Origin: SHVO01 sp050250575
GTDB lineage: Bacteria > Pseudomonadota > Alphaproteobacteria > Rhodospirillales > Rhodospirillaceae
Assembly: GCA_050250575.1 (NCBI GenBank)
Contig: JBFWOJ010000002.1
Coordinates: 268,149 to 332,148 of the forward strand
DNA: 64,000 nucleotides
Direction: 5' to 3'
Below the pieces are notes generated by a model. That model was given only the letters and a program-made list of their open reading frames with translations. It was not told where the DNA came from and searched no databases. Positions 1 to 8,935 of this stretch are shown one piece after another. Both the position numbers and the translations under genes were made by a program. Positions within the stretch are counted from its first letter, which is position 1, and each line of letters begins with the position of its first letter.

Positions 1-476
1 AGGTTCTTGGCGACCTGCTGGGTGATGGTGGAGCCGCCTTGCGCGACCTCGCCGGCTTCCAGATTGACGACGAGCGCACGAACCAGTGCGCGCGGGTCCA
101 CCCCCCGGTGCTGATAGAACCGGCGGTCTTCGACGGCGATCACGGCGCCCGGCACGTGGGGCGGGAGCTTCCGAAGGTCGATTGCCGGTCCGTAGATGTC
201 GCCAAAACTCGCGATTTCCCAGGATCCGGCGTCGACGACCTTGATGTTAGGCTTGCGGGTAAGGATCGCCTCATCGACGGCCGGCAGGTCCAGCGCAAAG
301 AAGCCGAGCACGCCGGCGCCGACGGCGGCGAGAAGGATGAGGGCCGCGAGAGCGTTCGACAAGAGAACCGACGCGAGCGCCAAGCCGCGCCTGGACCGGG
401 AGCCCTTTCCGGCCGGCTTGCGCGGACGGTCCTCGGCGCTATCGCCGCCGTCGTCGGACTTGCGCCTTCTAGCCAT
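1..476 (-). CDS. Class A penicillin-binding protein (PBP1A family), N-terminal part
   Basis: The reading frame starts at an ATG and runs off the left edge of the window, so only 158 codons are present. The visible part has a basic cytoplasmic tail (residues 1-30), one membrane anchor (about 31-62), and the start of a GT51 glycosyltransferase domain. Seen motifs are EDRRFY with the likely catalytic Glu116 and GGSTITQQ at 147-154. Such proteins polymerise and cross-link peptidoglycan at the outer face of the inner membrane. The transpeptidase domain would lie outside the window. The gene is divergent from the next one, so bases 477-575 must hold both promoters. Family assignment is firm; PBP1A versus 1C is not settled. 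Confidence 0.9.
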   Translation of the reverse strand, partial: MARRRKSDDGGDSAEDRPRKPAGKGSRSRRGLALASVLLSNALAALILLAAVGAGVLGFFALDLPAVDEAILTRKPNIKVVDAGSWEIASFGDIYGPAIDLRKLPPHVPGAVIAVEDRRFYQHRGVDPRALVRALVVNLEAGEVAQGGSTITQQVAKN

Positions 477-575
477 GGAACTGCATGCGAAAAAGAACCC
501 CTGACAGGCGCGGTTTTGACCGCTAAATACGGCGGTTTAAGGGCTAGTATATCATACCAACCTCGAGGTGCTCCC

Positions 576-923
576 ATGGCGAAAGCCAAGAAGAAAGCCG
601 CGCACAAGCCGGCACGCAAGACGGCCAAGACCAAGACAATCGCCAAGCGAAAGGCCGCGCCCTCACGCGCCAGGAGCACAAAGCGCAGCGTCAAGAAATC
701 TTCTCGCGTTCCGAGCGGCGTGCAGCTGGGCGTCTCCGCCGAGCTCGATACGCGCCTGCGCGAACTCGCAACACACATGAACAAGAGCCTGGAGGAGGTC
801 CTGATCCAGGCGCTGACGGAGTTCGCCGACAACTGGGAAGATCACCTGCGCACCGTTCGGACCCTCAACGCCGGCGACGATCGCATGCAGCTGTCCGTGC
901 CCGACGACGACGGCCAGTCTTAG
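576..923 (+). CDS. Lys/Ala-rich protein with C-terminal ribbon-helix-helix-like domain
   Basis: The 115-residue product has two parts. Residues 1-45 are almost only Lys, Ala, Arg, Ser and Thr, like a histone H1 tail. Residues about 48-95 (around VQLGVSAELDTRLRELA and a following helix) resemble a CopG/Arc ribbon-helix-helix fold. The start was chosen at the ATG preceded by GAGGTG seven bases upstream; the frame is open further upstream but that part is antisense to the penicillin-binding protein gene. The features suggest a nucleoid-associated or DNA-binding protein, but no specific function can be claimed. Its stop codon overlaps the stop of the convergent gene. Confidence 0.75.
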   Translation: MAKAKKKAAHKPARKTAKTKTIAKRKAAPSRARSTKRSVKKSSRVPSGVQLGVSAELDTRLRELATHMNKSLEEVLIQALTEFADNWEDHLRTVRTLNAGDDRMQLSVPDDDGQS

Positions 924-2074
924 CTCATCTCCAGGCGGAAGTTCTTCGCGCCGAGAACTCTTCCGTTCGCCGCAAGCTCGATCTTGTGCATACCCGGATA
1001 ATAGACCCGGGTGGTGATACGCCGGATCGCGTGCTTGCGTGCGAGATCGATGGTTTCGCCGGGGCCGAGCGTCAAGGTCTTCCACTTGAAGACCTTTGCT
1101 GAAGTCCCGTTCTTTTTGCGGTGGTGAACGACGTAGTCGAGCACGATCTTTTGCGCCGTGCGCGCGGTGCTGGCGAGCCGTGCCTTCAACGTGAGGGCGC
1201 TTCCGAACGTCAGCTTCGCCGGACTTACGGAGAAGGACCTGAGCTTCACCTTAGCGCCGGGCTCAAAACCCAGCGCTTTCAAGGCCGGGCGATGGCCCTT
1301 CTTGATAAGGGTGCGGCAGGCGTGACGCACCAAACGCGCCCGTTCGGCGCTCGCGTTCTTAAGCCACGTCATCGCGACAGCGGCGACGAGATCCGGGTGG
1401 TCCTTGGCAATGTCGTTGAGACTGTTGGCCACGGACCGGCGGACATAGTCCGACGGGTCGTCGCGCAAAGCCTCGAGGAGCGGGAGGATCGGCGCGGGAT
1501 TCTTCACGAACGCCTTGAGTCGAAGGCCCCAGGGCAAGCGCGGCCGCGTGCCTTCCGACACCAGACGGCGCACGTGATGGTTCTCGTCCTTCGACCACTC
1601 TCGCAGGGTGCTCAACGTCAGTTCCGTGTGACGGACGAGAAACGGCCGGATCGCAAACTCCGAGGTGCTGCGGATGGTGATCTCGCGCAAAGCGGCCAGC
1701 GCCTCGTGGGGATGTTCGAGGGCTTGAGCCGCCACGAATGCGCCGTAAGGCCATACCGCCCACCCAGCGACACCCGACGCCGGATTCGGATCGGGCTCGT
1801 GACCGCGCAGCGGCCGTAAAGAAGCGGTCAAGACCTTCAGGGCCCGCGGGACATCGCCTGGGAGAAAAGCGGCCAGCGCCGCGGCGATCTGGTCAGCCCG
1901 CTGCTTGAGCGCAAGCGATGCAAAATTCTTGACCGCCGCAGCGACGAAACTTTTCTTATCGAATTGCGGCCACACCCGGTGGAGATGGTGCGCCATATCC
2001 TCGACCAGAGCCCGATCGAAAAAGTCTTTGAAGGCCGATGGCGCGGGTTCCGTGCGGGCTTTTGAATCGGGCAT
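920..2074 (-). CDS. DNA alkylation repair protein, HEAT-repeat AlkD-like
   Basis: A 384-residue protein. The N-terminal two thirds is helical and HEAT-like, with the family opening FDRALVEDMAHHLHRVWP, several DDPSDYVRRSVANSL-type repeats and basic helices. This matches DNA alkylation repair proteins, which wrap DNA and excise alkylated bases (AlkD) or bind DNA without glycosylase activity. Residues about 275-384 form a separate beta-rich C-terminal domain seen in many alphaproteobacterial members. The catalytic residues of true AlkD were not traced, so enzymatic activity is unproven. It stands alone, convergent with the small basic protein gene. Confidence 0.85.
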   Translation of the reverse strand: MPDSKARTEPAPSAFKDFFDRALVEDMAHHLHRVWPQFDKKSFVAAAVKNFASLALKQRADQIAAALAAFLPGDVPRALKVLTASLRPLRGHEPDPNPASGVAGWAVWPYGAFVAAQALEHPHEALAALREITIRSTSEFAIRPFLVRHTELTLSTLREWSKDENHHVRRLVSEGTRPRLPWGLRLKAFVKNPAPILPLLEALRDDPSDYVRRSVANSLNDIAKDHPDLVAAVAMTWLKNASAERARLVRHACRTLIKKGHRPALKALGFEPGAKVKLRSFSVSPAKLTFGSALTLKARLASTARTAQKIVLDYVVHHRKKNGTSAKVFKWKTLTLGPGETIDLARKHAIRRITTRVYYPGMHKIELAANGRVLGAKNFRLEMS

Positions 2075-2173
2075 CAGCGTGGTCCAACGGCTTTACGCAG
2101 ACCATCCCTTTATCACAGCCCTAGCCAATGGGAGACAGAAGTTGGAAGCTACGCGCTTCATGGGGTTCGAAGA

Positions 2174-2890
2174 TTGAGTCCGACGATGGAATGGGATGAA
2201 GGGACACTTGAGAGCCTGCGCGGCGTTTCGACCGCCACGCTTACGACCGTGCTTCTGAAGAAAGGCCTGCGCAAAACTTGGATCCGTTCGGCAAAGCCGT
2301 TGACCGGCTCGCAAAAGCGCGTGGCCGGCCCTGCCTTTACATTGCGTTTCGTGCCGGCCCGCGAGGATCTGGCGACACCCGAGTCCTGGAGCTCTCCGCG
2401 GTCCACCCGCGCCGCGATCGAAGACATGCCGGCCGGATGCATTGCCGTTGTCGATGCAATGGGCATTGCCGAAGCCGGGATCTTCGGCGACATCCTTTGC
2501 GAGCGCATGAAATATAGGAACGTCGCCGCGCTTGTGACCGATGGCGCGGTGCGAGACGCCGCCGGCGTTCTCGCGACAAAGCTGCCGGTCTGGTGCCAAG
2601 GGGTTGCGGCACCGCCGTCCGTTGCGGGCCTCACCTTCGTCGATTGGCAAACGCCCGTGGGCTGCGGCGGTGTTGCCGTCTATCCCGGCGATGTCGTGGT
2701 TGCCGACGACGATGGCGCCGTCGTTATACCGAAGGCGATGGTGGCGGAGGTTTGCGCGCTCGCGATGGAGCAGGAAGCGCTCGAGGCCTGGATCGTCGCG
2801 GAAGTGAAACGCGGCGTTCCGCTGCCGGGTCTGTACCCGCCGAATGCAGAGACGAAAGAGCGTTATGCCAAGTATCGAAAAGGAACGTGA
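2174..2890 (+). CDS. RraA family protein (aldolase/decarboxylase-like)
   Basis: A 238-residue member of the RraA/HMG-aldolase superfamily. The diagnostic block is present: GD at 105-106 and DGAVRD at 123-128, where Arg127 and Asp128 correspond to the substrate- and metal-binding pair of 4-hydroxy-4-methyl-2-oxoglutarate aldolases. True RraA (RNase E inhibitor) lacks aldolase chemistry and is shorter, so a metabolic lyase is the likelier role. The start is uncertain: TTG at 2174 (GGGG upstream) or ATG at 2186. It stands alone between a convergent gene on the right and a divergent one on the left, and is closed by a bidirectional terminator. Confidence 0.85.
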   Translation: MSPTMEWDEGTLESLRGVSTATLTTVLLKKGLRKTWIRSAKPLTGSQKRVAGPAFTLRFVPAREDLATPESWSSPRSTRAAIEDMPAGCIAVVDAMGIAEAGIFGDILCERMKYRNVAALVTDGAVRDAAGVLATKLPVWCQGVAAPPSVAGLTFVDWQTPVGCGGVAVYPGDVVVADDDGAVVIPKAMVAEVCALAMEQEALEAWIVAEVKRGVPLPGLYPPNAETKERYAKYRKGT

Positions 2891-2917
2891 CGGCGCGCTC
2901 CCGCAGCTGCCGAAATA

Positions 2918-2947
2918 AAAAGGAGGGGCCTTTGAGCCCCTCCTTTT
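2918..2947. terminator. Bidirectional rho-independent terminator
   Basis: A perfect 12-bp stem (AAAAGGAGGGGC with GCCCCTCCTTTT) encloses a 6-base loop. On the minus strand it is followed by a T-rich run (TTTTTATTT), so it best serves the TonB receptor gene. The plus-strand reading also ends in TTTT and can serve the RraA-family gene. Confidence 0.9.
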
Positions 2948-2966
2948 CGTTAGAGCGCGGGTACAA

Positions 2967-5849
2967 CTACATCCGGAAGCGCAGGCCAGCGCGGAACACC
3001 CGGCCAAGGGCGTCGTACGTGCCTTGCTCCGTCGGAATGTTGCCATAAGCACTTCCCGCCGGGCCTTGCGGCACGATCGCCGGATCCTTGTTGGTGATGT
3101 TCTTGATGTTCAGGAACACTTCGATGTCCATGCCGTCGTCGGCGTAGCTTTGGATGTCGTAGGCGAAGTTGGTATCCAAGTACAACGCCCCGGGCAACCG
3201 GTTGTCGTTGATCGTGCGATTCGACGCCGTGGACGCCGGGCAGCCGCTCGTGCACTCGACGTTCGAGTTCAAGAGCGTGCCGCTGCTTACGCCCCGGCCC
3301 GTCAACGTAAAGGTGAAGGGCTCGAGGTCATAAGTGATAGAGGCGCGGTACACCCAGCTCGGCACGCCGTTGGTGCCCGTATTCTGGCCGGCGGTATCCG
3401 TTGGCGCGACAAGACCATCGTCCTCGTAATTCTTGATGTAGTGAGAAGCCAAGAACCGAAGTGCGATGTTGCCGTTCCAATCATCCATCATGTCCGACAG
3501 CGCGAAGCGGTAGCTCACGTCGAAGTCCATGCCTCGGGCTTCCCTGACCGCGAGATTGAACGGCGAGATCGAAATGCGGCTGATGATCGGCGCGCCGCCC
3601 GGGCTAACCCCGCGGGTGATGGCGGCGCAGTACTGCTGCAGACCTTCGAAGCAGAAATCGACGATCTGCTGCGCCCCGACCGTGCCGATCGCACCCGCCA
3701 CTTCGATATTGAAATAGTCGATCGAAGCCTGGAGTCCGGGAACGAAGCTCGGCGACAGGACCACACCGAGGCCAATGGTGTCGGCCTTTTCCGGATCAAG
3801 GTTCAGGTTACCCGTGTTGAAGCCAGTGTACTGGATCACGGCGTTGTTGTTGAACGGGTCGATCACGTTATTGGTGTTCGAGCTGCCGGCGGCGAACAAC
3901 TCCTGCAGGTTCGGCGCACGGATGTCGCGGGAGTAGGTGCCGCGGAAGCGGATGTCGGGCACGGGTGACCAGGTCAAACCGGCCTTGTAGGTCGTGACGA
4001 AACCCGAAGTCGAGTAGTCGGTGAAGCGCACGGCGGCGTTCAAATCCAACTGCTCCTCAATGATCGGAATAACGGTTTCGATGAAACCTTCCGTGACGTT
4101 GTACTTACCGAAGCTCGGCAGGAAGTTGCCCACGAACCATCCCGCCTGGTAGGCCGGGTCGACGCGGCCTGAAACCTGCTCGATGCGGTGTTCTGCACCG
4201 AACGCCAGCGAAATGGGGCCCGCCCACCCTTCGAACGGCTCTCCCGATACGGAGAACGCCATCACATCCTGCTTAAAACGCTGATTGCGGTACGGCGAGT
4301 CCACGAAGTAGTCGAGCGCCGCCCGCGAGTTGACGCCGATACCCATGCGATTGAAGGGGATGCAGGCCGGATCGTCGTTGGCCGGGTTGGTGTCGCCGTT
4401 GATGCGGCAGACGATCACGCCCGTGGTCGGATGGCGGATGGCATCGGTGGCATTCGCCAGGCGCTGGTTATTGGTGATGTCGGCGACGCTTTCGTGGGTG
4501 CGTGTGATGCCCATTTGGTAGTAGGCGTCCCACGACCATGTCGTGTCGATCGCGTCGAAGTCGCCGTTGAGGCCGACGACGTAGCGGACAGTGGTACGGT
4601 CGTTGTCGGTGAGGCGCAGCGGCAGATCGCCGTTCATGCTGCCGAGGTTGAACTGCGTCATCGTTGCCGGCATGGCGGCGAGCACTTCCGCAGGAATAAA
4701 CGCGTTATCGCGGCGGATGATGATGTTGCCCTGGTTGAACTGATAGCCGGTGATGCCGTCCGAAGACGTGTTGTTCCAGGAGAATTGACCGAACACTTCG
4801 ATGTTGTCGGCAAGGTCGTAGCCCACCCGGGTGAAGAAACCGGTGCGGTTTTCAGTGGGATCCAAAGCCTGGCGGTTGACGAACTGATTTGCCTTCCACT
4901 CGCCGCCGATCATCCACGGATCGAGGCGCTGCGGGCCGTAATTGAAGCGGTACGGCTGGCCGCCGGGACCGAAAGCGATGCCTTGAAGAGGGCCGGCGCT
5001 GGTGATGATCCCGCCCAGGGTCGCCTGGCTCAGTGACGCGCCGCAGGTGCGCAAGCGCTCAGGCTGGCCGTTGGTCGCGGTGTAAGCCGGATTGTTGATG
5101 ATGTAACAACCCTGATAGGCCCAATCGCGATTCTCCTTGATGCCGCGGATACCGGGACGGTCGGCGAATTCAGCGCTGAAGATGGCGTGCCCGCGGTCAT
5201 TCGCGAACGGAGTACCGCCGGCGAGCGAGACTTTCCAGTTGGTGCCGTCGCCGTAGGTGGTGATCCCACCCTCGACGCTCGCCTTGAGGCCGGTGAAATC
5301 CTTATCGATGATGAAGTTCACAACTCCGGAGACCGCGTCGGAGCCATATGCCGCCGAGGCGCCGCCGGTGACGACATCGACCCGTTCGACCAGCATCTGC
5401 GGGAAGTTGTTGACGTCGACGTTGCCGGTCAGCGTCGAGCCGACCGACCGCTGCCCGTCGAGAAGAACAAGCGTGCGGGACGAGCCGAGGGCGCGGAGGT
5501 TGATGGTGTTCACGCCCGCCGTACCGGAGCTCGCGCTGGTGCTGGAGCCTTGCGGCGTCGTCGAGTTCGCGACCGAGGGCAGCTCGTTGACGAAGTCGGC
5601 GAGGTTTTCCGCCGGCGCCTGCAGGAGTTCTTCGATGCCGACGACGGTCAGAGGGGTCGGGGCTTCGTAGCCGTCGCGCACGACACGCGTGCCCGTGACG
5701 ATAATTTCCTCGGCTGCATCGGTCTGCGCCTGCTGAGGCTGGGCCTGTGCCACGGCGGGGCTCGCGGCAGCGGCCATCACGAGCGCAGTCGCACTGGCCG
5801 TCGTGGCGAGCCGGCGACGGTGCGTAGTCATTGAAGTAACGTTGAGCAT
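2967..5849 (-). CDS. TonB-dependent outer-membrane receptor
   Basis: A 960-residue receptor. Residues 1-35 form a signal peptide ending near AVAQA. A TonB-box-like EEIIVTGTR lies at about 47-55. The plug domain follows to about residue 170, with LVLLDGQR and the family hallmark YGSDAVSGVVNFI. The remainder is a 22-strand beta-barrel with many aromatic and Asn/Gly-rich strands, ending in LRFRM. It belongs to the large receptors without a clear siderophore partner that are common in Caulobacter and sphingomonads and are often linked to sugar or peptide uptake. No transport partner gene is adjacent, so the substrate is unknown. The start ATG has GGGGG five bases upstream; a second ATG lies six codons in. 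Confidence 0.95.
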   Translation of the reverse strand: MLNVTSMTTHRRRLATTASATALVMAAAASPAVAQAQPQQAQTDAAEEIIVTGTRVVRDGYEAPTPLTVVGIEELLQAPAENLADFVNELPSVANSTTPQGSSTSASSGTAGVNTINLRALGSSRTLVLLDGQRSVGSTLTGNVDVNNFPQMLVERVDVVTGGASAAYGSDAVSGVVNFIIDKDFTGLKASVEGGITTYGDGTNWKVSLAGGTPFANDRGHAIFSAEFADRPGIRGIKENRDWAYQGCYIINNPAYTATNGQPERLRTCGASLSQATLGGIITSAGPLQGIAFGPGGQPYRFNYGPQRLDPWMIGGEWKANQFVNRQALDPTENRTGFFTRVGYDLADNIEVFGQFSWNNTSSDGITGYQFNQGNIIIRRDNAFIPAEVLAAMPATMTQFNLGSMNGDLPLRLTDNDRTTVRYVVGLNGDFDAIDTTWSWDAYYQMGITRTHESVADITNNQRLANATDAIRHPTTGVIVCRINGDTNPANDDPACIPFNRMGIGVNSRAALDYFVDSPYRNQRFKQDVMAFSVSGEPFEGWAGPISLAFGAEHRIEQVSGRVDPAYQAGWFVGNFLPSFGKYNVTEGFIETVIPIIEEQLDLNAAVRFTDYSTSGFVTTYKAGLTWSPVPDIRFRGTYSRDIRAPNLQELFAAGSSNTNNVIDPFNNNAVIQYTGFNTGNLNLDPEKADTIGLGVVLSPSFVPGLQASIDYFNIEVAGAIGTVGAQQIVDFCFEGLQQYCAAITRGVSPGGAPIISRISISPFNLAVREARGMDFDVSYRFALSDMMDDWNGNIALRFLASHYIKNYEDDGLVAPTDTAGQNTGTNGVPSWVYRASITYDLEPFTFTLTGRGVSSGTLLNSNVECTSGCPASTASNRTINDNRLPGALYLDTNFAYDIQSYADDGMDIEVFLNIKNITNKDPAIVPQGPAGSAYGNIPTEQGTYDALGRVFRAGLRFRM

Positions 5850-5879
5850 ATTGCCCCCAAAGAGTGGAAGTTGTTCGAA

Positions 5880-5923
5880 GCGCCGACAACGCCCCGAACC
5901 GCTTCGGGGCGTTGTCGCGGCGC
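5880..5923. promoter_or_regulatory. Strong GC-rich hairpin upstream of the TonB receptor
   Basis: The arms GCGCCGACAACGCCCCGAA and TTCGGGGCGTTGTCGCGGCGC pair over about 19 bp with a 2-base bulge and a CCGC loop. It sits about 30 bases before the receptor start codon and about 150 bases after the stop of the methyltransferase gene on the same strand. No U-tract follows on either strand, so a simple intrinsic terminator is unlikely. It could be a leader structure or a REP-like element. Confidence 0.6.
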
Positions 5924-6072
5924 ATTCTAGAGTATTCGAACTTCCCTCTCCGCCCAGAACTTGATCACGGGGGTTTGGAACAGACTTTTAGCAAAGAGCG
6001 TTGCGCGGCGGACACAGCCCACCGGTCCCGCCCCTTGCGCGGTCGGTCCGCGATACAATTACAATTCGCAGA

Positions 6073-6906
6073 TCAGGACTTCTTCGCTGTTACTTTGGCC
6101 GACTTGCCGGAGACGTCCATGGAGCCGTCGATGGTGTTGCCGGTGACTTTGCCGCTAAAGCGCAGCGGCGTGGTTGCGCCGGGAACCGTGGCGGCAAAGG
6201 TAATGTTCTCTCCTGCGAGAACCGGGGATTCGACCGGCACTTGTTTGCCGTTCGGCAGCGTCAATGTGCCCGAGGCCATTTGGTACTGCTGCTTGAGATC
6301 GGCCTTGTAGGTCTCGTTGCCCACCTGCCAGGTCCAGGTTCCGGCGACTTTGGCCGGAACGATCCAGAGATAGATGTTCCGCGAATCAACCACCTCATGT
6401 TTGTCCGGCTGCCAATCGCCCATGGTGAAGGCATGGCTGACAATGCGCGAGCCCGGCTTCATCTCGTCGAGAATCTTGGGCCGCAGCTTGAGATTCACTT
6501 CGGGAAGCAGGTACATGGTCATGACCGTGGCTTCCTTGAAATCCATCGCAAACAAATCGCCGCGGTGGAAGGTGACGCGATCGGTGACGCCGGCCTTCTT
6601 CGCATTCTCATTGGCTTCAGCGATGCGGACGGGATCGAGGTCGACGCCGACACCTTTCTTCACTTTCATATCGCGCGCCGCGGTGACGACGATGCGCCCG
6701 TCGCCCGAACCCAGATCGTAGTGAATGTCGTTGGGTCCGACGTTGCCGAGTTTGAGCATGCGGTCGACGAGTTCCTGAGGCGTCGGCACATAGGGCACGT
6801 CGAGCTCGACGCCGCCGTCGCCGGTGTATTTGGTCGCCGCGACGGCGCTGAACGTCATGAACACCGCAGCGATGCCGAGCAAGCCGATACGATTGTGCAT
6901 CTTCAT
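6073..6906 (-). CDS. Exported class I SAM-dependent methyltransferase (FAM173-like)
   Basis: A 277-residue protein with an N-terminal signal peptide (residues 1-24, ending AVAA) and then a FAM173/ATPSc-KMT-type methyltransferase core. Seen are the opening VPYVPTPQELVDRML, motif I DLGSGDG at 64-70, the block ATVMTMYLLPEVNLKLRPK and PGSRIVSHAF. Eukaryotic relatives methylate a lysine of the ATP synthase c-ring. From about residue 185 a beta-rich C-terminal extension (GTWTWQ onward) follows. A secreted SAM-dependent enzyme is odd because SAM is cytoplasmic; the signal may instead be a membrane anchor. Seven codons after the start a second hydrophobic stretch begins, so start choice does not remove the signal. 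Confidence 0.8.
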   Translation of the reverse strand: MKMHNRIGLLGIAAVFMTFSAVAATKYTGDGGVELDVPYVPTPQELVDRMLKLGNVGPNDIHYDLGSGDGRIVVTAARDMKVKKGVGVDLDPVRIAEANENAKKAGVTDRVTFHRGDLFAMDFKEATVMTMYLLPEVNLKLRPKILDEMKPGSRIVSHAFTMGDWQPDKHEVVDSRNIYLWIVPAKVAGTWTWQVGNETYKADLKQQYQMASGTLTLPNGKQVPVESPVLAGENITFAATVPGATTPLRFSGKVTGNTIDGSMDVSGKSAKVTAKKS

Positions 6907-6931
6907 GGGTTTATTCCTCTAAAAGGCCTCT

Positions 6932-8281
6932 TTAGGTCGAAGACGACGAAGCTTGTGCAGCGCGGCCGCGGCCCATCGAACGGCGGGCGAGCACGAGCAC
7001 CGGAAGACCGAGGACAAGCACGACGACGCCGGCGAGGGCGCCGCGGCCTGTGAATGCGAGACTATTGTAAAGCATCCAGGCGCCAGTAAGGCAGAAGAGC
7101 ATCGGCGTTACGGGGTACAGCGGAACGCGGAACGGACGGGGGGCAGCCCCATCCTTCGCCCGCAGCACGAAGAGGGAAACCCCTGTCAGGAAAAAGAAAA
7201 CCCAGAACACCGGCTGCAGAAAATCGACCACCGTCTGCACGTTGCCGCGCTCGAAGGCCGCAAAGCCGACGATCAAAAGCGCGAGACCGGCCTGAAACAG
7301 AACGCCGCTCGTCGGGACCCCGCGCACCGCGTCCCAACGATTGAGGAATCGGAACAACGGAAAGTCGTTGCCGAGCGCAAAGGCGCTGCGCGCGCCGGTG
7401 AAAAGCGTAATGTTGGTGTTGTCCAGCACGAGGACGAGAATGACGAAAGTTATGACGACCGCGCCGACATCGCCGAAGGCCGTGCGCATGACATCGGCGG
7501 CGACGGCTTTCGAAGCCGCCATGCCGGCGGGGCCGAGCGCCGAGAGGAAGGCGAAGTTCACGGCGACGTACAGCACCGTGATGATGGAGATCCCGATCAG
7601 AAGCGCGCGGACCATGTTGCGGTGCGGATCCTTAACCTCGGCCGAGATGTAAGCGGCTTCGTTCCACCCCCCGAAGGCCAACAGCACGAACAGCATCGCC
7701 GTGCCGACGCCCGACGCGGTGACAGGACCGGGCGCTTCGCTCGGCGGCGGCGCCGCTTCAACGCCAAAAACACCGACAAAGATGAGCACGCCGAGACCGC
7801 ACAGGGTGGCAATGAAGAGGGTGTTCTGAAACGTCTTGGTTTGACGGATGCCGGTGAGATTAAGGCCGGTCAGAACCACGACGGTAAGCGCGGCGTAAAG
7901 CGCCGAGCTGTAGGCACCGAGCGATACGAGCTGGCTGGCATAGTCGCCAAAGATATAAGCGAACAAGGCAACCGAGCCGCTCTGGACGACGGTCAGGCGG
8001 GCCCAGGCGAACATGAAGCCCATATGAGGCCCGTAGGCGCGGCTGAGGAAATGATATTCGCCGCCCGCCGACGGATAAGCGGTTGCGAGCTCGGCATAAC
8101 ACAGGGCGCCGATGATCGAGATGATGCCGCCGGCAATCCACACGAGGAGGATCGCATCCGGCCGGCCCAGAACGCCGGCGATGATACTTGGGAAGCTGAA
8201 GATCCCGGCGCCGATGACGAGGCCGACGATGATGGCGACGCAATCGGTCAGCGAGAGAACCTGGTTCGGTGCGTTATTCAT
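6932..8281 (-). CDS. APC-superfamily amino acid permease
   Basis: A 449-residue integral membrane protein with about 12 hydrophobic segments. The N-terminus carries the APC signature GLVIGAGIFSFPSIIAG at about residues 20-36, and later GGEYHFLSRAYGPHMGF, typical of LAT-type amino acid exchangers. It should import or exchange amino acids across the inner membrane. Substrate cannot be told from the sequence. It lies 25 bases upstream of the exported methyltransferase gene on the same strand and may be co-transcribed with it. No strong Shine-Dalgarno site precedes the ATG. Confidence 0.9.
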   Translation of the reverse strand: MNNAPNQVLSLTDCVAIIVGLVIGAGIFSFPSIIAGVLGRPDAILLVWIAGGIISIIGALCYAELATAYPSAGGEYHFLSRAYGPHMGFMFAWARLTVVQSGSVALFAYIFGDYASQLVSLGAYSSALYAALTVVVLTGLNLTGIRQTKTFQNTLFIATLCGLGVLIFVGVFGVEAAPPPSEAPGPVTASGVGTAMLFVLLAFGGWNEAAYISAEVKDPHRNMVRALLIGISIITVLYVAVNFAFLSALGPAGMAASKAVAADVMRTAFGDVGAVVITFVILVLVLDNTNITLFTGARSAFALGNDFPLFRFLNRWDAVRGVPTSGVLFQAGLALLIVGFAAFERGNVQTVVDFLQPVFWVFFFLTGVSLFVLRAKDGAAPRPFRVPLYPVTPMLFCLTGAWMLYNSLAFTGRGALAGVVVLVLGLPVLVLARRSMGRGRAAQASSSST

Positions 8282-8430
8282 GAGGATGCGCGAGCGGGAA
8301 CCGCCCGCGGCTGTCTCCCTTCCCTTGCAGACAGGCCGGTTTTTCCTCAGTACAACAGGCTGTTAGCCCGCTCAAGGGAAACAGGGTCTGTAACAGGTTC
8401 TGCTGCGCTGCACGCGAAGGCCACGAGGCG

Positions 8431-8895
8431 ATGAACGAGGGCAAAACACGAATTCTGGTGGATGCGGACGCGTGCCCCGTGAAAGACGAGGTGGTGCGCG
8501 TGGCCGACCGTCATGGCCTCGACGTCATCCTTGTCAGCAACGCATGGATGCGCGGGCCCGATCATCGGCTGGTTCAGCGCATCCTGGTGGCGAGCGGGCC
8601 GGACGCCGCCGACGATCGCATCGCCGAGGAGGCCGGCCGGAGCGATATCGTCATCACGAATGACATTCCGCTGGCCGCGCGTTGCCTGGATAAAGGCGCG
8701 AAGGTCCTTCGTCCGAACGGCAAAGCGATCGACAAGAATTCAGTCGGCATGGCGGTGGCGATGCGAGATCTGACCGCACACTTGCGGGACGCCGGTGAGA
8801 TCACGGGCGGCCCGGCCGCTTTTACACCCCGCGACCGGTCGCGCTTCCTCGATGCCCTGGAAAACGCAGTTCAGGCCGTTAAGCGCGGTAAGTAA
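8431..8895 (+). CDS. YaiI/YqxD family protein (UPF0178, DUF188)
   Basis: A 154-residue protein that closely matches the UPF0178 family. Residues 8-20 hold the hallmark LVDADACPVKDEV, followed by SNDIPLAA-like (TNDIPLAARCLDKGA) and the C-terminal RDRSRFLDALE. The family has a PIN-like fold with conserved acidic residues, which suggests nuclease activity, but its function is unknown. It is divergent from the permease gene and upstream of the helicase promoter. Confidence 0.9.
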   Translation: MNEGKTRILVDADACPVKDEVVRVADRHGLDVILVSNAWMRGPDHRLVQRILVASGPDAADDRIAEEAGRSDIVITNDIPLAARCLDKGAKVLRPNGKAIDKNSVGMAVAMRDLTAHLRDAGEITGGPAAFTPRDRSRFLDALENAVQAVKRGK

Positions 8896-8906
8896 AGGCC
8901 GCAAGA

Positions 8907-8935
8907 TTGACATTCCGCGCTGCCCCACATATATA
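8907..8935 (+). promoter_or_regulatory. Sigma-70 promoter for the DEAD-box helicase
   Basis: A consensus -35 TTGACA (8907-8912) is followed after 17 bases by TATATA (8930-8935). It lies just after the YaiI-family stop codon and about 230 bases before the helicase ATG, so the mRNA would carry a leader of roughly 220 bases. Long leaders are typical of cold-induced helicase genes. Confidence 0.65.
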
